12,552 nt of DNA from CAYGDT01 sp964348745 (GCA_964348745.1 CAYGDT010000041.1:1-12552); one strand, 5' to 3'. Positions 1 to 6,789 are shown, counted from the stretch's first letter. Notes: generated from the letters alone by a model not told the origin. Numbers and translations are program-made.

Positions 1-1
1 C

Positions 2-1054
2 CTCCGAGAAGCGATCGATGCTGCCATCGCCGATGCCGGATGTACCTCACTCGATATCGACGCAATTGTGGTCGCAAATATGCTCGGGGAAGTCTGTAAC
101 GGACAAGCGCATTTGGGGGCTCTGGCATCGGGATTACTCCCCCACCACCCGCCTGCTCTGCGCGCCGAAGCCGCATGTGCTTCCGGGAGCGTTGCTGTGC
201 ATACGGCATGCGCTCTGCTCGAGAGCGGCAAAGCAAACACCGTTCTCGTCGTCGGCGTGGAGAAAATGACCGACGTGTCTCCCGAGGTTATCGCGGCAGG
301 ACTGATGGGTGCCGCTGATGCAGAAAAAGACGCACCGTCGGGTCTCACATTTCCCGGTATTTTCGGACTGATCGCCAACCGGTACATGCATGAGTACAAC
401 GTGAGTCGCGCGCGCCTGAACGCTGTCAGCGTACGGCATCACAAGAATGCAGTGGGAAATCCCTTCGCGCAGTTCCAATCAGAAATTCCTGAAGATTCCG
501 TCAGTGCTTCGCCAAAAGTAGCAGACCCGCTTTGTATGCTGGACTGCTCGCCGATCAGCGACGGCGCTGCAGCAGTGCTCCTCTCTACGAGCGCCGAAAA
601 AACGAGGAAATCTACCCACGGAGATATTCGCATCATTGCATCGCAACTCGCCGCCGATACCGTCAGTATCACCGACCGGCCGACGATCACTGCCTTTGGC
701 GCAACACAGACCGCCATGGCAGCCGCACTGGCGGAAGCAGGCATCGAACGGGAAGATATCGCCCACGTTGAACTCCACGATTGTTTCTCCATCGCGGCAC
801 TACTTTCGCTGGAAGATATGGGATTTGCCGAACCGGGGTGCGGTATCCGTTTGTACGAAGAGGAGCACGCTATGACCATCAACGGCAGCGGGGGCCTCAA
901 AGCCTGCGGCCACCCTGTTGCTGCGACGGGCATTAAACAGATCATCGATATCCGCAAACAACTCCACGCGTCCGGCAATCGCTACGGGCTTGCCCAGAAC
1001 TTCGGAGGAGCATGCGCAACCTGCGGCATACATATCCTTGAACAATCCTTATGA
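2..1054 (+). CDS. SCP-x-type thiolase (acetyl-CoA acetyltransferase family), 5' end outside window
   Basis: The open frame runs in from the window edge without a start, so the N-terminus is missing; GTG at 68 is internal because family-like sequence precedes it. Thiolases condense two acyl-CoA units, typically two acetyl-CoA to acetoacetyl-CoA. Seen: the nucleophilic Cys in AACASGS (codon 176-178), the SCP-x-type HDCFS motif (His codon 776-778), GGLKACGHP with its catalytic His (codon 911-913), and the C-terminal NFGGACATCG loop with a second conserved Cys. These place it with the archaeal/SCP2-type thiolases rather than classical FadA/PhaA. Its TGA stop overlaps the ATG of the DUF35-kinase gene (ATGA), implying translational coupling. 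In archaea, homologous thiolases are encoded beside DUF35 and HMG-CoA synthase genes, so a mevalonate-pathway role is inferred. A lipid or other acyl-CoA role is possible. Confidence 0.93.
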   Translation, partial: LREAIDAAIADAGCTSLDIDAIVVANMLGEVCNGQAHLGALASGLLPHHPPALRAEAACASGSVAVHTACALLESGKANTVLVVGVEKMTDVSPEVIAAGLMGAADAEKDAPSGLTFPGIFGLIANRYMHEYNVSRARLNAVSVRHHKNAVGNPFAQFQSEIPEDSVSASPKVADPLCMLDCSPISDGAAAVLLSTSAEKTRKSTHGDIRIIASQLAADTVSITDRPTITAFGATQTAMAAALAEAGIEREDIAHVELHDCFSIAALLSLEDMGFAEPGCGIRLYEEEHAMTINGSGGLKACGHPVAATGIKQIIDIRKQLHASGNRYGLAQNFGGACATCGIHILEQSL

Positions 1055-1965
1055 CCACCCCGCCCATCTCCCACCGCGCGCAACGCACTCTGCACAAAAA
1101 AATGCAGGAAGGAACGCTGCTTTCGTTCACCACGGTGCGCCATCCTCCGGCTGGATTCCCCGCGGGACCCCGCATAATCGGACTCATTGAACTTGCAGAT
1201 GGTTCGAAGGTTACCGGATGTATATGCGCCCCATTGGGGAGCATCGCCATCGGCATGCGCGTCGCCCCCCGCATGCGCCTCTCGCGCGTCACTGCGGAAG
1301 GTCTGCGTATCTACGATGTTGCGTACGAGATCGTTACTCAGAAAGAAGCGTTGATACATTTTCCCGGTTACGTACTCGCGCTCACAGGACCATCGGGTGT
1401 CGGCAAAACAACTGTTTCCATCCTTCTCTCTACACAAGTCGGGAAATACGTGGAGCGAGTTCCGATCGTAACGACGCGCGAACCGAAGGCGGGCGACGAA
1501 GACGAGTATACCCATGTGACCGCTGAGAAATTTATGGATATGAAACAGAGCGGCAAACTGGCGGCGTCGACCATCATACCCAGCAAATCCGAGAAGCGAT
1601 GGTACGGCTACCGCAAGCAGGATATCGAGTCGATCTGGAAGAAAGGAAAAATCCCCATCGTCGTCACCGAGATGCACTTGTTGCAGGGACTTTCGTCACA
1701 GTACGGACGCCGATCAATCCTCTCTTTCGGGCTGATGCCTCCCGGTAAAAGTAAGAGGCAAATGCTCTCGGCTCTGCTGTTTCGGCTCCGCAGCCGCGGC
1801 CGCGACACGGAAGTGCAGATCCGCGACCGTCTGAAAAATGCAGAGAGCGATTTGAAGTTTTTCCGCGATCGTAAGGAGCTCTTTGATGAATTGATTGTGA
1901 ATGACAATGTTGAGTCTGTTGTCGGTCAACTCCATGGCCTCGTGCTGGAACGCGTGCAGGCATAA
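1051..1965 (+). CDS. DUF35 OB-fold domain fused to guanylate-kinase-like domain
   Basis: A 304-residue protein with two parts. Residues about 20-95 match the DUF35 acyl-CoA-associated OB fold: GTLLSFTTVRHPPAGF, then IIGLIELADGSKVTG, IAIGM and a closing hydrophobic strand. The rubredoxin-like Cys4 zinc ribbon that usually precedes it is absent. Residues about 108-300 are guanylate-kinase-like: P-loop GPSGVGKTT at 113-121, a TTREPKAGD segment like the GMP-binding TTRxPRxGE, the lid RLRSRGRDTE, and VND near the end. Ordinary Gmk is about 205 residues with no such N-terminal domain. By-eye alignment suggests changed GMP contacts: YGT appears as YGY, and the Glu near FLE is missing. The ATG is fixed by the 4-bp overlap with the thiolase stop. 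DUF35 proteins bridge thiolase and HMG-CoA synthase in archaea, so the fusion may tether a kinase to that complex. Whether it phosphorylates GMP is unknown. Confidence 0.85.
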   Translation: MTTPPISHRAQRTLHKKMQEGTLLSFTTVRHPPAGFPAGPRIIGLIELADGSKVTGCICAPLGSIAIGMRVAPRMRLSRVTAEGLRIYDVAYEIVTQKEALIHFPGYVLALTGPSGVGKTTVSILLSTQVGKYVERVPIVTTREPKAGDEDEYTHVTAEKFMDMKQSGKLAASTIIPSKSEKRWYGYRKQDIESIWKKGKIPIVVTEMHLLQGLSSQYGRRSILSFGLMPPGKSKRQMLSALLFRLRSRGRDTEVQIRDRLKNAESDLKFFRDRKELFDELIVNDNVESVVGQLHGLVLERVQA

Positions 1966-1986
1966 GATTCTCTAACGATGTTGTGC

Positions 1987-1992
1987 TACACT
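1987..1992 (+). promoter_or_regulatory. -10-like hexamer TACACT for the exported Ser-rich protein
   Basis: TGCTACACT is an extended -10 (TG-n-TACACT) ending 8 nt before GTG 2001. No convincing -35 is seen 16-18 bp upstream. If used, transcription would start at or next to the GTG, giving a leaderless mRNA. Confidence 0.5.
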
Positions 1993-2000
1993 TCCCATCC

Positions 2001-2921
2001 GTGACCTATACACGGATGACCATCGGACTTTTAAGCTGCCTGCTCACACCCACAGCTGCGTTTGCGTACTCTTCTGCATCCTCCCTGCCGGCCGTAGCTC
2101 CGTCAGGAGCGGAGGCTGGTGTTTCCTCTGCATCTTCTGTTTCCTCTGCATCATCTGCATCTTCCGTATCTTCCGTCGATCTCTGGCAAGAGCGGCGCGC
2201 GCGTACCGCAGATTTCTGGCAGGATATGATGAACAACCGCAAGAACACTGCCACGTTCCGCACCCAAGACGCAGACCGGAGGCAAAAGCGCATGGAAAAG
2301 CGCATCGCCTGCCGCGAAGATATTCGCAAAGCCAATCGCGATTCACTTTTCTCCGTTACCGCAACGTGCTTCCGAGCCACACTGACATTGGATTTGGAAA
2401 TTCTACGCAAAGAAAAACAATTCGTCTCAAGCGTCGAAGGCGTGACCGATGCGTACCGCAACCTCGCTCTTATGGCGATCGATCGGCTGAGTGACGCAAT
2501 TGCGACAGTTGTGCAGGCGATCGATGTGGGAGTCTATACAAACAAAGAGGGATTGCAGGAAGCGAAGCAAAACCTCGGAACTGTTTACAGAACGCAGGAG
2601 CGCCTCGCGATGACTCGGCTGCTGATCGATCGGTCGATTACATGGATGAACCATCTAATGATCCGCCTGAAGGATATTGAAGATCGAACTCTGGCGCCCG
2701 AGGAAATCACCCTCAAAATTGACGATGCGATTGCCTGCCTGGAAGCTCGGGAAGCGAGCCTGAAAGAACTGCTGCCACTGGAGGATAGCGGGGCACTTTT
2801 GGGCGGTTTCCGTCAAGTCCAATCCCACATAAAAATATGCGGTGATTTGGCACAAGCAGCAGAGGATTTAAAGAGAAAACATGAGCAAACCGGAGAGTCG
2901 TCCAGTAGTGAAGCAAATTAA
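2001..2921 (+). CDS. Exported Ser-rich, helical protein of unknown function
   Basis: I do not recognise the family. From GTG 2001 the protein is 306 residues. It has a signal peptide: Arg5, a hydrophobic stretch and a probable cleavage after TPTAAFA (residue 22). GTG 2001 is preferred over ATG 2016, which would remove the positive residue, and over GTG 1983, which overlaps the -10 hexamer. LLSC inside the signal could be read as a lipobox, but the hydrophobic run continues past the Cys, so signal peptidase I fits better. Residues about 23-57 form a Ser/Ala/Val linker encoded by near-repeats of TCTGCATCT and TCTGTTTCC. Part of it is encoded by a dispersed palindromic repeat (LPAVAPSGAEAG). The rest is strongly helical and charged with few aromatics, suggesting a surface or periplasmic-side helical bundle. 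It has its own promoter and a likely terminator, so it is probably monocistronic. Confidence 0.82.
   Translation: MTYTRMTIGLLSCLLTPTAAFAYSSASSLPAVAPSGAEAGVSSASSVSSASSASSVSSVDLWQERRARTADFWQDMMNNRKNTATFRTQDADRRQKRMEKRIACREDIRKANRDSLFSVTATCFRATLTLDLEILRKEKQFVSSVEGVTDAYRNLALMAIDRLSDAIATVVQAIDVGVYTNKEGLQEAKQNLGTVYRTQERLAMTRLLIDRSITWMNHLMIRLKDIEDRTLAPEEITLKIDDAIACLEAREASLKELLPLEDSGALLGGFRQVQSHIKICGDLAQAAEDLKRKHEQTGESSSSEAN
2081..2121 (+). repeat. Dispersed palindromic repeat, copy A (in coding sequence)
   Basis: This copy begins CTCCCTGCCGGCCGTAGC and ends GGAGGCTGGTG. The two ends pair imperfectly around a GCTCCGTCAGGAGC centre. It shares its first 18 bases and its last bases with the copy at 5262-5305. 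It is read through in frame as LPAVAPSGAEAG in the exported protein's linker. Confidence 0.75.
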
Positions 2922-2922
2922 A

Positions 2923-2950
2923 TGGCTTCCTGAAGCCAATTTTGTGTATT
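2923..2950 (+). terminator. Probable intrinsic terminator
   Basis: TGGCTT and AAGCCA arms enclose a CCTG loop, followed by ATTTTGTGTATT. It lies 1 nt after the stop codon of the exported protein gene. The stem is short (6 bp) and the T tract is interrupted. Confidence 0.55.
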
Positions 2951-3017
2951 GACTGCTGCCCTATCCCCCACGCCCTACCCCCAGACCCTTCGTTCGGCTT
3001 GCCTCTTGACGCAGCTG

Positions 3018-3023
3018 TATACT
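3018..3023 (+). promoter_or_regulatory. -10-like hexamer TATACT for the YgjP-like gene
   Basis: TATACT (5 of 6 to consensus) ends 10 nt before ATG 3034. There is no good -35 at normal spacing. A weak AGAGG lies between it and the ATG, the nearest thing to a Shine-Dalgarno site in this window. Confidence 0.5.
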
Positions 3024-3033
3024 CAGAGGCCCG

Positions 3034-3732
3034 ATGAAAAAACACCCCGTCCGCCACAGGGTTGAACGTACGAAGAATAAGCATAGCAGAGCCGTATTTC
3101 TGAACGATACGATCATCATTCGGCTTGCCAGAGGACTCTCTGCACAGGAGGAAAAAGAGCACGTACGAGACCTCCTAAAACGCATGATGCAGCAAGTCGA
3201 GGAAGAGAAGGAAAAAGAACTGATCCACCCGTTCGGGAGACTGCTCGATTGCGGCGAGAGCACGATCGTGACACTTGCAACAGGTAAGCGGTACTCCTTT
3301 GTGCTGCGCCCCGGAAAGAAGACTTCCATCCGTAAAACCCATCGCGGGTTCTCGGTCACCATCGGGCCACATCTGCGGCGACAAGGTTTGCATCGGCTCC
3401 TATGGAATACGCTTGCCTCGCAGGAGCAGACGCGCATCGAACAGCTGGTTGCCCGCATCAATCAAGACACGTACGGCGTGCGTATCTCCGGAGTGCGTCT
3501 GCGCTTCGCCAGTTCCCAATGGGGCAGCTGCAGCTCTAGCGGCATCATTATGCTGAATACTTCGTTGCTCTTTGTACGACCGGAGGTCCTGCGCTATGTA
3601 GTAATTCATGAATTGGCGCACCGCAAGCGCGCTGACCACAGTCCGCAGTACTGGTCGTGGGTGGCATGGGCGATGCCAACGTATGAAAAAGCGCGCGAGG
3701 GGTTGTATGAGTATAGATTGCCGACTTTATAG
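3034..3732 (+). CDS. YgjP-like metallopeptidase domain protein (M48/SprT-like, DUF45)
   Basis: A 232-residue protein of the YgjP-like (COG1451) family, zincin-fold proteins whose physiological substrate is poorly defined. Seen: WGSC at residues 163-166 followed by LNTSLLFVRPEVLRYVVIHE, the metal-binding HELAH at 192-196, and a third likely ligand His202 in DHSPQYW. This is the canonical family order (WGSC, then HELxH, then HSxxFW). The N-terminal half is basic and charged (an EEEKEKE run near residue 55), then a beta-rich region, as in relatives. Length is normal. No signal peptide or membrane segment is seen, so it should be cytoplasmic. It stands between two unrelated genes with its own -10-like element. 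Peptidase activity is inferred from the motif only; the E. coli relative has also been described as a UTP pyrophosphatase. Confidence 0.9.
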   Translation: MKKHPVRHRVERTKNKHSRAVFLNDTIIIRLARGLSAQEEKEHVRDLLKRMMQQVEEEKEKELIHPFGRLLDCGESTIVTLATGKRYSFVLRPGKKTSIRKTHRGFSVTIGPHLRRQGLHRLLWNTLASQEQTRIEQLVARINQDTYGVRISGVRLRFASSQWGSCSSSGIIMLNTSLLFVRPEVLRYVVIHELAHRKRADHSPQYWSWVAWAMPTYEKAREGLYEYRLPTL

Positions 3733-3780
3733 TCAATACAGTCTCTTTGCCTACCCGGCAATATCCACTATCCTTTGCCA

Positions 3781-3786
3781 TACAAT
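3781..3786 (+). promoter_or_regulatory. Candidate -10 TACAAT for the IMPase-family gene
   Basis: TACAAT lies 25 nt upstream of ATG 3812, leaving a leader of about 19 nt. No -35 at 16-18 bp is convincing and there is no Shine-Dalgarno site before the ATG. Confidence 0.35.
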
Positions 3787-3811
3787 ATATCCACTACGAA
3801 ACTTGTATCTC

Positions 3812-4630
3812 ATGAGTGAACCAACACCAAAAGAGCTGCTTGTGGTCGCGCGCGAAGCGACGGCGGTGGCGGCAGCATTTCTTGAAAAGGAATTTACAAA
3901 GTTCCTTCATGCAGATGATCTGCAGATTACCACCAAAGAATCGGCGACCGACTACGTCACGGAAACCGATCTCGCAAGCCAGCAACTTATCATCGCTGTC
4001 ATCCAAAAGCATTTTCCCGAGCATCGCTTTATTGCTGAGGAAGAGGGTGCCGATACGCTTGGTAATCCGCAAAGTCCGTATGAATGGATCATTGATCCTC
4101 TGGACGGAACCCTGAATTTTATCCATAAACGTGAGAACTTCGGCACGATTGTCGCCGTGCAAAAGGACGGCGTGTTGCTCGCAGGTTCCATGGAACTCCC
4201 GCTGCTTGATCAGCGTTTCTATGGCGCACAGGGCGAAGGAGCATTGTTCAATGACACTCCGATCAAACTTCGGAAAACCAAAGGTATGACCGATGCCATC
4301 CTGAACTGCAACACCTTGCGACGCGCGGTGCAGGGAAACGACGGCATCTACCGCGCGAGCATGCCCTACTGCGCTTCCATAGAAAACTCCGGGTGCGCAG
4401 CACAGGAACTCGGCGAAGTACTGCGAGGGAAAACAGATGGAGCGTTCTTTCTTGGTATCCGTCTGTGGGATATCGCCTGCGGATTCCTGCTGATCGAGGA
4501 AGCCGGCGGCAAAATGCACATGGAAGCGCTGGAACAGGGAAATCCCCGAACCGGCTACCGCTGCGCAGCCTCGACGCAACCGATCTTTGACGAGCTATGG
4601 GAGTGGGTGACGACGAAGATGGAAAATTAA
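3812..4630 (+). CDS. Inositol monophosphatase family phosphatase
   Basis: A 272-residue protein of the Li+-sensitive, Mg2+-dependent IMPase superfamily. These enzymes hydrolyse phosphate from inositol-1-phosphate or related sugar or nucleotide phosphates (fructose-1,6-bisphosphate, NADP, PAP). Metal ligands visible: Glu76/77 in AEEEG, motif WIIDPLDGTLNF with Asp95, Asp98 and Thr100, and WDIACG with Asp220 followed by LLIEEAGG. TDYVTETD near residue 48 is also family-typical. Length matches the family. ATG 3812 is chosen because family-like sequence begins just after it; an in-frame ATG at 3608 would run through the YgjP gene in another frame. The stop lies 3 bp from the convergent maf stop with no hairpin between, so read-through antisense transcription is possible. 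Substrate cannot be told from sequence; with no myo-inositol synthase in view, CysQ- or SuhB-like roles remain open. Confidence 0.93.
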   Translation: MSEPTPKELLVVAREATAVAAAFLEKEFTKFLHADDLQITTKESATDYVTETDLASQQLIIAVIQKHFPEHRFIAEEEGADTLGNPQSPYEWIIDPLDGTLNFIHKRENFGTIVAVQKDGVLLAGSMELPLLDQRFYGAQGEGALFNDTPIKLRKTKGMTDAILNCNTLRRAVQGNDGIYRASMPYCASIENSGCAAQELGEVLRGKTDGAFFLGIRLWDIACGFLLIEEAGGKMHMEALEQGNPRTGYRCAASTQPIFDELWEWVTTKMEN

Positions 4631-4633
4631 ATC

Positions 4634-5215
4634 TTATCTATTCCAAAGCTCGTATCCCGCTTTGCGCAGCAACTCTCCGAGCAGATACACAGGAAGTCCG
4701 ACGACGCTGGTCCAGTCCCCTTCTATCCTGCTAATCAGCAACTGCCCGGGACCGTCGATCTGAAACGAACCCGACCTGTCACGCCAGAGGTTCGTGCTGA
4801 TCCACCAGTCGACCTCTTGCGGGGTCAGCTTTTTAAACGTAACGATCGACGACGAGATCCCCTCATGATGCCGTCCCCGCGGATCGACGACCGACAGTGC
4901 CGAATGAACATCGCACGATGTTCCGGAGAGTGCCCCGATCATGGAGCGCGCAGATGCAGCATCCGGAGCTTTTTCGAGCAGTGTTCCATTTGCTGACACC
5001 ACGAGCGTATCACAACCAATGACAAAAGAATCCGGAAACTTCTCGTGCACTGCAAGCGCTTTATGGGCCGCCAAATGTCTGCACCGCTCCACGGGATCTC
5101 GTATGTCGCACGACTCCTCGTCAAAATTACTGGGGCGCACCGTACACTGTAATCCGAGCCCCTCAAGGAGACTCTTCCGCTGCGGGCTCGCCGATGCCAG
5201 AATCAAGCGCTGCAT
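4634..5215 (-). CDS. maf: Maf/YceF-type nucleotide pyrophosphatase
   Basis: A 193-residue Maf-family protein. Maf proteins hydrolyse non-canonical or modified nucleoside triphosphates (such as dTTP/UTP, m7GTP or pseudo-UTP, depending on subgroup) to monophosphates and are linked to cell-division arrest. Motifs seen: the N-terminal LASASPQRKSLLEGLG, the FDEE stretch at 31-34, VIGCDTLV with Asp69 as likely catalytic base, the region after SIVTF, and GSFQIDGPG with the late GDWTSVVGLP segment typical of the family. ATG at 5215 is chosen because the family begins exactly at MQRLILASASP; upstream in-frame ATGs (5227 and farther) add non-family sequence overlapping the -10 element and a repeat. The subgroup cannot be assigned safely. 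It is convergent with the phosphatase gene. Confidence 0.93.
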   Translation of the reverse strand: MQRLILASASPQRKSLLEGLGLQCTVRPSNFDEESCDIRDPVERCRHLAAHKALAVHEKFPDSFVIGCDTLVVSANGTLLEKAPDAASARSMIGALSGTSCDVHSALSVVDPRGRHHEGISSSIVTFKKLTPQEVDWWISTNLWRDRSGSFQIDGPGQLLISRIEGDWTSVVGLPVYLLGELLRKAGYELWNR

Positions 5216-5222
5216 CGCCCAA

Positions 5223-5228
5223 ATCATA
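5223..5228 (-). promoter_or_regulatory. -10-like hexamer TATGAT for maf
   Basis: On the minus strand TATGAT ends 7 nt before the maf ATG. It fits the short-distance pattern seen at several other genes here. The -35 is unclear. Confidence 0.45.
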
Positions 5229-5261
5229 CCAAAAGCAACGATCCTCTGCATCCTTTGTTTC

Positions 5262-5305
5262 CTCCCTGCCGGCCGTAGCAGCGTAATACGCGGCGAAGGC
5301 TGGTG
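5262..5305 (+). repeat. Dispersed palindromic repeat, copy B
   Basis: It begins CTCCCTGCCGGCCGTAGC like copy A, has a different centre (AGCGTAATACGC) and ends GAAGGCTGGTG. It lies in the 99-bp gap between maf and the upstream exported-protein gene. The flanking bases TCTGCATCC and GCATCCTCC resemble the Ser-linker codons around copy A. Confidence 0.7.
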
Positions 5306-5314
5306 CATCCTCCG

Positions 5315-5974
5315 TTAATCCCCGTACCTCGGATTCAAGCAATCCGGATTCATAACGCAAACAGTCGGTCGTCCCGGACCTGTTCCATCCTCTCTGCGCG
5401 TCGCGGAATCGTTGGCCTCTTGAATCATTTGCATCCGCAATTTGAATGCGGAGAGATTCGGCGCGGATTTCCCGAGCGTCCGGTTTAAGTACGCTCGATT
5501 ATTGAGCAAACCCGTTACCGGAGCTTGCTTTACATCTTCGCCCACGATCGAGACGCACAGTTCATAAAAACCCGGAATGTGAAAACCCTTAAGGCTTTCG
5601 GGGCAATTACCCGAATGCGTATAGTTGCGGAGAAACAATCGGTCGCTCGGATCCAAATCATTGGCATCGAGTATCTCTACCGTCTTTTGCGCCGCAGGGC
5701 GCAGCGATTTTTGAATGGATTCCATCGTATTGATATCGGGCATCACCTCGCCGGAGGATGCATCGAATTGATCGGCTGCGTCCCAGTACTTCCGTTGCTG
5801 CAATCGCAAGCGAACGCGATCCTCCAGTGCTTTCTGGCGAATCTCCGACGGCATCATCTGACCCTGCTGCACCTGTTGATTCACAAAAAGAGCAGTCGAC
5901 GTGACAGGCACGGCGACAACGCCCACAAGCAATCCGAGCATCAACCGTTGCGTTGCATTTGGAAGGCGTTGCAT
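5315..5974 (-). CDS. Exported protein of unknown function, paralogue 2 of a tandem pair
   Basis: A 219-residue protein I do not recognise. It has an N-terminal hydrophobic segment (residues about 10-31, LMLGLLVGVVAVPVTSTALF) that is a signal peptide or membrane anchor. A charged helical region follows, then a segment with CPESL...HIPGFYELC whose two Cys (124 and 140) are 16 residues apart. The neighbouring upstream gene encodes a homologue with the same hydrophobic start, the pattern ALxDxxRxRxxxRxxW, and the same Cys spacing. The pair therefore arose by tandem duplication, and the Cys could form a disulphide outside the membrane. The C-terminal tail carries two further Cys (CVMNPDC). ATG 5974 lies 2 nt after the TAG stop of the upstream paralogue, so the two are co-transcribed and coupled. 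No Shine-Dalgarno site is seen. Confidence 0.82.
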   Translation of the reverse strand: MQRLPNATQRLMLGLLVGVVAVPVTSTALFVNQQVQQGQMMPSEIRQKALEDRVRLRLQQRKYWDAADQFDASSGEVMPDINTMESIQKSLRPAAQKTVEILDANDLDPSDRLFLRNYTHSGNCPESLKGFHIPGFYELCVSIVGEDVKQAPVTGLLNNRAYLNRTLGKSAPNLSAFKLRMQMIQEANDSATRREDGTGPGRPTVCVMNPDCLNPRYGD

Positions 5975-5976
5975 AT

Positions 5977-6726
5977 CTATTCTTGAGAAGATGCGGAAGA
6001 AGAAGCGGCATTCGTACGGGGGCGCGGGCGAGTATTACCCTGTACGCTACGAGGATGGATCGAAGTACCATCTTGATACATGAGGGATTCCTGGAGATTT
6101 TCAAGTCGGTTTCTGAGACTGCGCAACGGTGCGTAGCCAACAGATTGGTAACCGCGCAGGAACGCACCCCTCTCGAGAATACCCGTGTCCGTAACGGCAA
6201 TATGTTCATCCAATAAACTGGTGCACAAATCGTAGAATCCTGTGAGGTGATACTGCGCGAGGCTCCTCGGACAATAACCGGCCGAAATATAACCATCGAG
6301 AAGATACTGATAACGCGGCAACAGAGCGTTGTACTGAACCTTCGCATCGGAGATCGTGGCGACGACATCAGTTTCCTCCTCCGCAGCAGCATGTGCTTGT
6401 GCATCCGCATCGGCGAAATTCGCAGGATCCAGATAATATCGAATAAGCTCTTCATCGTTGACCGTGGGCGGAACAAGGTTTTCGTTACCCATCCGCACGA
6501 GTTCTTTATACACTTCCACTGCGCGCCAGAAATCGCGACGCAACTGGCGCACGCGAGATGCATCCTGCAAAGCCTGCACACGCATATCCTCTACCGGAAC
6601 GGCGTTGTAGCCGTCATCATCAATCGACTGAAACAGACCTGTCATCGTCGTGGGGACGGCGAGAATGGAAACCAGCGCAGCTACGAGTACGGCGGTGTGA
6701 TGGCGTCTGTGTGTGGTGTGTTTCAT
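5977..6726 (-). CDS. Exported protein of unknown function, paralogue 1 of a tandem pair
   Basis: A 249-residue protein with no family I can name. The basic N-terminus MKHTTHRRHH precedes a hydrophobic segment (VLVAALVSILAVP), giving a signal peptide or anchor. Its C-terminal half contains CPRSL...HLTGFYDLC with Cys152 and Cys168, matching the downstream paralogue exactly in spacing. It carries an extra acidic/Ala insert (ADADAQAHAAAEEE) and ends in a basic then Ser-rich tail (SSSASSQE). ATG 6726 is chosen because the in-frame ATG at 6759 sits directly against the -10 box and would lie upstream of the transcription start. It is the first gene of a two-gene operon under the promoter at 6761-6789. 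A structural or surface role is a guess; no catalytic motif is seen. Confidence 0.83.
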   Translation of the reverse strand: MKHTTHRRHHTAVLVAALVSILAVPTTMTGLFQSIDDDGYNAVPVEDMRVQALQDASRVRQLRRDFWRAVEVYKELVRMGNENLVPPTVNDEELIRYYLDPANFADADAQAHAAAEEETDVVATISDAKVQYNALLPRYQYLLDGYISAGYCPRSLAQYHLTGFYDLCTSLLDEHIAVTDTGILERGAFLRGYQSVGYAPLRSLRNRLENLQESLMYQDGTSIHPRSVQGNTRPRPRTNAASSSASSQE

Positions 6727-6760
6727 ACGATTGGATTGGGGTGTGTATTGGTTTCTCATT

Positions 6761-6789
6761 ATTATAGCAAAAACAGGCTCTGTAAGCAA
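6761..6789 (-). promoter_or_regulatory. Sigma70-like promoter of the paralogue operon
   Basis: On the minus strand: TTGCTT, exactly 17 bp, then TATAAT with an upstream TGC (extended -10). It is the best promoter in the window. The predicted start near 6753 leaves a leader of about 27 nt before ATG 6726. Confidence 0.8.

Noticed and set aside
439..978. Long open frame on the minus strand inside the thiolase
   Set aside because: It is a shadow of the thiolase coding sequence, which has all family motifs; the antisense product has no recognisable features.
1051..1054. Alternative genetic code (TGA as Gly)
   Set aside because: TGA ends the thiolase, antitoxin and pseudouridine synthase at the normal family end points, so it is a stop here.
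3006..3011. TTGACG as -35 of the YgjP-like gene
   Set aside because: Only 6 bp separate it from TATACT, too close for a promoter.
3608..3811. Longer start for the IMPase-family gene (ATG 3608)
   Set aside because: It runs through the YgjP gene in another frame, and family similarity begins only after ATG 3812.
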